In this document: positions 61,138 to 64,000 of the stretch, one piece after another
How the letters are laid out: every line of letters starts with the position of its first letter
Numbering within the stretch: the stretch's first letter is position 1
Assembly (NCBI GenBank): GCA_039725955.1
Contig: CP091034.1
Location: 4,460,001-4,524,000, forward strand
DNA from: Sinorhizobium sp. B11
GTDB taxonomy: Bacteria; Pseudomonadota; Alphaproteobacteria; Rhizobiales; Rhizobiaceae
Length of the DNA stretch: 64,000 nucleotides
Reading direction: 5' to 3'
Notes under the pieces: generated by a model
The model's database searches: none
Told to the model about the DNA's origin: nothing
The model's input: only the letters and a program-made list of their open reading frames with translations
Program-made: the position numbers and the translations under genes

Positions 61138-62442
61138 ATGCGTAAATTGCTTCAATCTGCCGCGGTGAGCGCTGCGCTATGTGTAACAACAATGGTCAGC
61201 CCTGCAGCCGCGTCTGAGAAAGTCTTTGGTCCGTTTGTCGTGGATGACGCCAAGCCAGATGTCATATCGATGAACGGCGATATCGACGTCGGCTCAGCAC
61301 TCAACTTCCGGCGGGCTCTTCACGCAGCCCCCGGCGCTAAACTTGTTACCTTGAACAGCTCAGGCGGCGCCGTGCAGATGGGTCTGCTAATGGCAGACGA
61401 CATTCATGAGCGAAAGCTCGCGACCTACATCCCGAAAGACAGTGCATGCCTATCCGCATGTGCTTATATGTTTCTTGCCGGTGTCGAGCGCAGGGTCGAC
61501 GGCAAGCTGGGCGTGCATCAGATTTCCTCTGATACCTCTGATCTTGTGGGAGCGCAGCTCACGATTTCCGACATCATTGACGTCCTCAACCGCTTCGACA
61601 CTCCTGTGGACGTGTTGAGCGTCATGTTCAAGACGCCGCCGAATGACATGCATGTCTTCACGCCAGAAGAGATTGAGCAGTATAGGCTCAATCGAACTGG
61701 GGATGGGTCAAAGCCCTCTGCCGCGGGCACATCGGCAGCACCAGATACATCTCTGCCCGCCCCAAACACGACGAGCACAACGGGATCAACTACGCAGCCG
61801 GTGACGCCGGAGCAGCCGCACTCGACAGAGACAACGGTAAGCACAACGCCGACGCCGCAGACACAAGCGAAACTCTCACCGATCGAAGAGTTCACAAAGC
61901 GTCCAAACCGGATCGCCATCTATACCGGCTTAGATCTCTTCGGCGACGACATTTCTTCTACCCGAGCAAGCGACGCTGCCGAATGTGCTCAGAGTTGCCT
62001 GGTCATGAACGGTCAATGCAAGGCGTTCACCTTCAACGCCAACCCAAAGATTACAAGAGGGCCGAACTGCTTCCTCAAATCCAGTGCGGGCCGGGCAGAT
62101 GGTAACAGTGTCGCATTCTCAGGCCGATTCCTCAGCGGCGCCGACGCCGACCCGCCCACATTCGCTCTTGGAACGATCGATCCCCAGAGTGCACTCTTTC
62201 ACGATGTTGACTTTCGAGGCGGCGATCTCTCCCCGCGCCCTCATAGCACTGCCAAGACGCCACTCGACTGTCGCCTCGCCTGCGTTGACGACAATCGCTG
62301 CATGGCATTTTCCTACAATTACTCGAAGAAGCAGTGCTGGCTGAAAGGATCCATTGGCACACCCATACCGGGCAAGGGAATTGTCAGCGGGCTTAAGAAG
62401 TTTCAGAACTTCTCGCCCGCGAAAATCATCAGCTTGAACTAA
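61138..62442 (+). CDS. Secreted ClpP-like protein with two PAN/Apple-like cysteine domains
   Basis: 434 residues. Signal peptide MRKLLQSAAVSAALCVTTMV ... AAA. Residues about 30-185 resemble periplasmic ClpP/crotonase-fold proteins (COG3904 type): NSSGGAVQMGLLMADDIHER, nucleophile-type Ser in DSACLSACAYMFLAGVERRV and His in KLGVHQI. A Thr/Ser/Pro linker (about 195-250) follows, then two cysteine domains of PAN pattern: ECAQSCLVMNGQCKAFTF ... CFLKS and DCRLACVDDNRCMAFSYNYS ... CWLKG. ATG 61138 has GGGAG upstream. PAN domains bind protein or sugar; together with a protease-like head this could be a secreted processing factor. The GIY-YIG gene starts 9 bp after its stop. Confidence 0.8.
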   Translation: MRKLLQSAAVSAALCVTTMVSPAAASEKVFGPFVVDDAKPDVISMNGDIDVGSALNFRRALHAAPGAKLVTLNSSGGAVQMGLLMADDIHERKLATYIPKDSACLSACAYMFLAGVERRVDGKLGVHQISSDTSDLVGAQLTISDIIDVLNRFDTPVDVLSVMFKTPPNDMHVFTPEEIEQYRLNRTGDGSKPSAAGTSAAPDTSLPAPNTTSTTGSTTQPVTPEQPHSTETTVSTTPTPQTQAKLSPIEEFTKRPNRIAIYTGLDLFGDDISSTRASDAAECAQSCLVMNGQCKAFTFNANPKITRGPNCFLKSSAGRADGNSVAFSGRFLSGADADPPTFALGTIDPQSALFHDVDFRGGDLSPRPHSTAKTPLDCRLACVDDNRCMAFSYNYSKKQCWLKGSIGTPIPGKGIVSGLKKFQNFSPAKIISLN

Positions 62443-62451
62443 GGGACAGCC

Positions 62452-63216
62452 GTGCAATTTTCTGAAGAAGTATGTGAACGGCTTGGCAATTACGTCTATC
62501 GCCTTATCGATCCGCGGAACGGCGAGACGTTTTACGTCGGCAAAGGTCGTAACAATCGTGTATTCGATCATGCCGCCGGCGTCGCAGACCTAGCAGATGA
62601 CGATAGCCAAACACTTGGATCAAAGCTCGATCGTATCCGGGCGATAAAGAACGCTGGGCTTGAAGTGCTACATGTCATCCATCGTCATGAGATACCTGAG
62701 GCAGCGATCTTTGAAGTAGAAGCTGCATTGATAGATGCCTATCCAGGCCTCACCAACAGCCAGGGCGGCCACGCCAGCAGCGACCGTGGTCCCATGAACC
62801 ATGTCGAGATAGTCGACAAATACAGTCTGCCGGCATTTCCTTCGAACCCGGAACATCGCCTTGTGCTGATCAACATCAACAAGCTTGATAATAGATTCGA
62901 TCGTCGAGCAATCTACAATTTCGTCCGCTATTGCTGGAGAATTTCAAGGTCACGTGCTGAGAATGCTCAGTATGTGCTCGCTGTTGTCCGAGGTGTGGTT
63001 GTAGGAGCGTTTGAGGCCGAGACGTGGATGGCCGCAACCACCGACAACTTTCCTGACATCCTTTATGCCGACGGATCTGAGGCAAATAGGTTCGGCTTCG
63101 TCGGGAGGGAGGCACCGAAAGAGATATGGGATCTCTACGTTGGCGCGAGAGGGAAGCGGATAACGACCCCCGAGCTCAAGCACGCTCAAAATCCTGTCCG
63201 GTTTTGGAAGTGCTGA
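62452..63216 (+). CDS. GIY-YIG nuclease domain protein (LEM-3/ANKLE1-like)
   Basis: 254 residues. The N-terminal 100 residues carry a GIY-YIG-like core: GNYVYRLIDPRNGETFYVGK, then GRNNRVFDHAAG with the catalytic Arg and the Glu in AAIFEVEAALIDAY. This version (YVY...YVG) is the LEM-3-like branch seen in prokaryotic stand-alone proteins. The C-terminal 130 residues (VLININKLDNRFDRRAIYNF; RGVVVGAFEAETWMAAT) are a separate domain I do not recognise. GTG start follows AAGGGACAGCC. Close behind the ClpP/PAN gene, possibly one unit. Confidence 0.82.
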   Translation: MQFSEEVCERLGNYVYRLIDPRNGETFYVGKGRNNRVFDHAAGVADLADDDSQTLGSKLDRIRAIKNAGLEVLHVIHRHEIPEAAIFEVEAALIDAYPGLTNSQGGHASSDRGPMNHVEIVDKYSLPAFPSNPEHRLVLININKLDNRFDRRAIYNFVRYCWRISRSRAENAQYVLAVVRGVVVGAFEAETWMAATTDNFPDILYADGSEANRFGFVGREAPKEIWDLYVGARGKRITTPELKHAQNPVRFWKC

Positions 63217-63410
63217 AGATGAGGCCGATCGAGCCACGCTGAGCCAAGTTCAGATCATCCAGTCTTTATCCGAGGTCCATTCGTCTCAGAACAACTATGC
63301 TTCTCCTCAAAAGAAACTCCTGGAAACAACGATCAGGTCATTGCTTCGGTTGTAGTTTATCGTGTTCACTACCATCGGAGTAGCACTGTTATTTGTGCGT
63401 GGGGGTGATC

Positions 63411-64000
63411 GTGAATTCGTGGAAAAAGTCGCTTAGAAACATTCCAGCGGCTATCGAATCTGAGCTGAGGAAGATCCAGTCGAGAAACGTCCAGGTTCTT
63501 GCTGGAAAGAAAATCGCATCGGACGACATCAGGTCCGGGGACTACGCTCATCTTGGATTAACATTAGACAGGCTAAATGTAGGCAACCGTTGGGAACTCG
63601 TTCCTGGAGCTGATGTGGGTAAAACCTCAGCTCGAAACGTGGATGGCTGGGAGATCGTGCGAAAGGACCTTCCAAAATACAAAAAGTATTTCTACCAAGA
63701 CATTCCCATCTACGGCAATGGAGCGCGAAATGGGTGGACGACGGCAGCGATCCCCCGTGACGTATACCATCGTGATCAGATTCCTCCTTATCTTTTGCAA
63801 CTGAACGTTTTCATTCAAGAGCAGCTAGAAGAGTCTAAGTATGGGATCGTTTTCTCGATAGATCAGGTTTTCGACCGCCAAGCTCCTTCATTTCGAGACG
63901 ACCTTCTGTTTGCTCTGAATCTACTCCAGGAGAACACAGGCGTGGTCGGTATCTCCAGTGCAGAAAACCCGGAGTTCGTATTTACTACGGCTTTGGACTG
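63411..64000 (+). CDS. Unrecognised gene cut by the window end
   Basis: An open frame of 196 codons runs to the window edge. It reads MNSWKKSLRNIPAAIESELR ... GKKIASDDIRSGDYAHLGLT ... DGWEIVRKDLPKYKKYFYQD ... VYHRDQIPPYLLQLNVFIQE and continues. No known family is recognised; it looks soluble, mixed alpha/beta, with an aromatic-rich middle. GTG 63411 is one of three nearby GTG options after GGGGGTG. It lies downstream of the GIY-YIG gene in the same direction, 195 bp apart, within the island, so a defence or mobile role is possible but unsupported. Confidence 0.65.
   Translation, partial: MNSWKKSLRNIPAAIESELRKIQSRNVQVLAGKKIASDDIRSGDYAHLGLTLDRLNVGNRWELVPGADVGKTSARNVDGWEIVRKDLPKYKKYFYQDIPIYGNGARNGWTTAAIPRDVYHRDQIPPYLLQLNVFIQEQLEESKYGIVFSIDQVFDRQAPSFRDDLLFALNLLQENTGVVGISSAENPEFVFTTALD

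Noticed and set aside
1..64000. CRISPR array
   Set aside because: No series of regularly spaced identical 24-40 bp repeats was seen; RtcR's CARF domain is not evidence of a CRISPR locus.

Overview
The window looks like chromosome of a Rhizobium-type alphaproteobacterium (Rhizobiaceae). The evidence is the block pyc - expR-like luxR - ndvA, a complete cyclic beta-1,2-glucan set (ndvA, ndvB, opgC), many ABC uptake operons, GC-rich coding and a RIME-like intergenic repeat. All calls come from reading the sequence and its translations; no database search was run.

1-17 kb: the 5' part of pyc (minus), an AHL-type LuxR regulator in the expR position, ndvA (glucan exporter, plus), a small operon with a hydratase/FAH-like protein and two small ORFs, then opgC and the giant ndvB (minus). 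Three small proteins lie upstream of ndvB, one a 25-residue membrane microprotein. 17-28 kb: an oligopeptide ABC operon headed by a membrane-dipeptidase gene, a Nudix hydrolase, and a sugar ABC operon that looks like the myo-inositol system, with a GGAA-N6-TTCC box upstream. 28-41 kb: a DUF1993 protein, a sulfatase/phosphonate-monoesterase, galE, and a sugar ABC operon divergent from a LacI regulator, hydroxyacid dehydrogenase, ThuA-like protein and aldehyde dehydrogenase. Clusters of the 8-bp palindrome TTGCGCAA lie on both sides of the lacI gene and suggest one local regulon. 41-51 kb: a DHA2 efflux pump with a LysR regulator; a membrane-stress operon of PspA, YqiJ and flotillin YqiK; rtcB and rtcR (RNA ligase and its CARF/sigma-54 activator); and tRNA-Ser(CGA).

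51-64 kb is an accessory island, partly lower in GC: a three-gene restriction-modification operon (m6A methylase, circularly permuted m5C methylase, DUF3883-type nuclease), an Mrr-type nuclease, a serine recombinase, a tyrosine integrase flanked by iterated 10-bp repeats, a small PD-(D/E)XK-like protein bracketed by imperfect direct repeats, a secreted ClpP-like/PAN protein, a GIY-YIG nuclease, and an unrecognised gene cut by the window end.

The most unusual item is the PspA gene at 43.8-44.9 kb. Its first ~165 codons resemble the N-terminal half of TnpB (IS200/IS605 OrfB), fused in frame to a complete PspA coiled coil with no RuvC nuclease domain. Next are the permuted cytosine methylase in a mixed m6A/m5C operon, the TTGCGCAA operator arrays, and the secreted ClpP-like/PAN protein.
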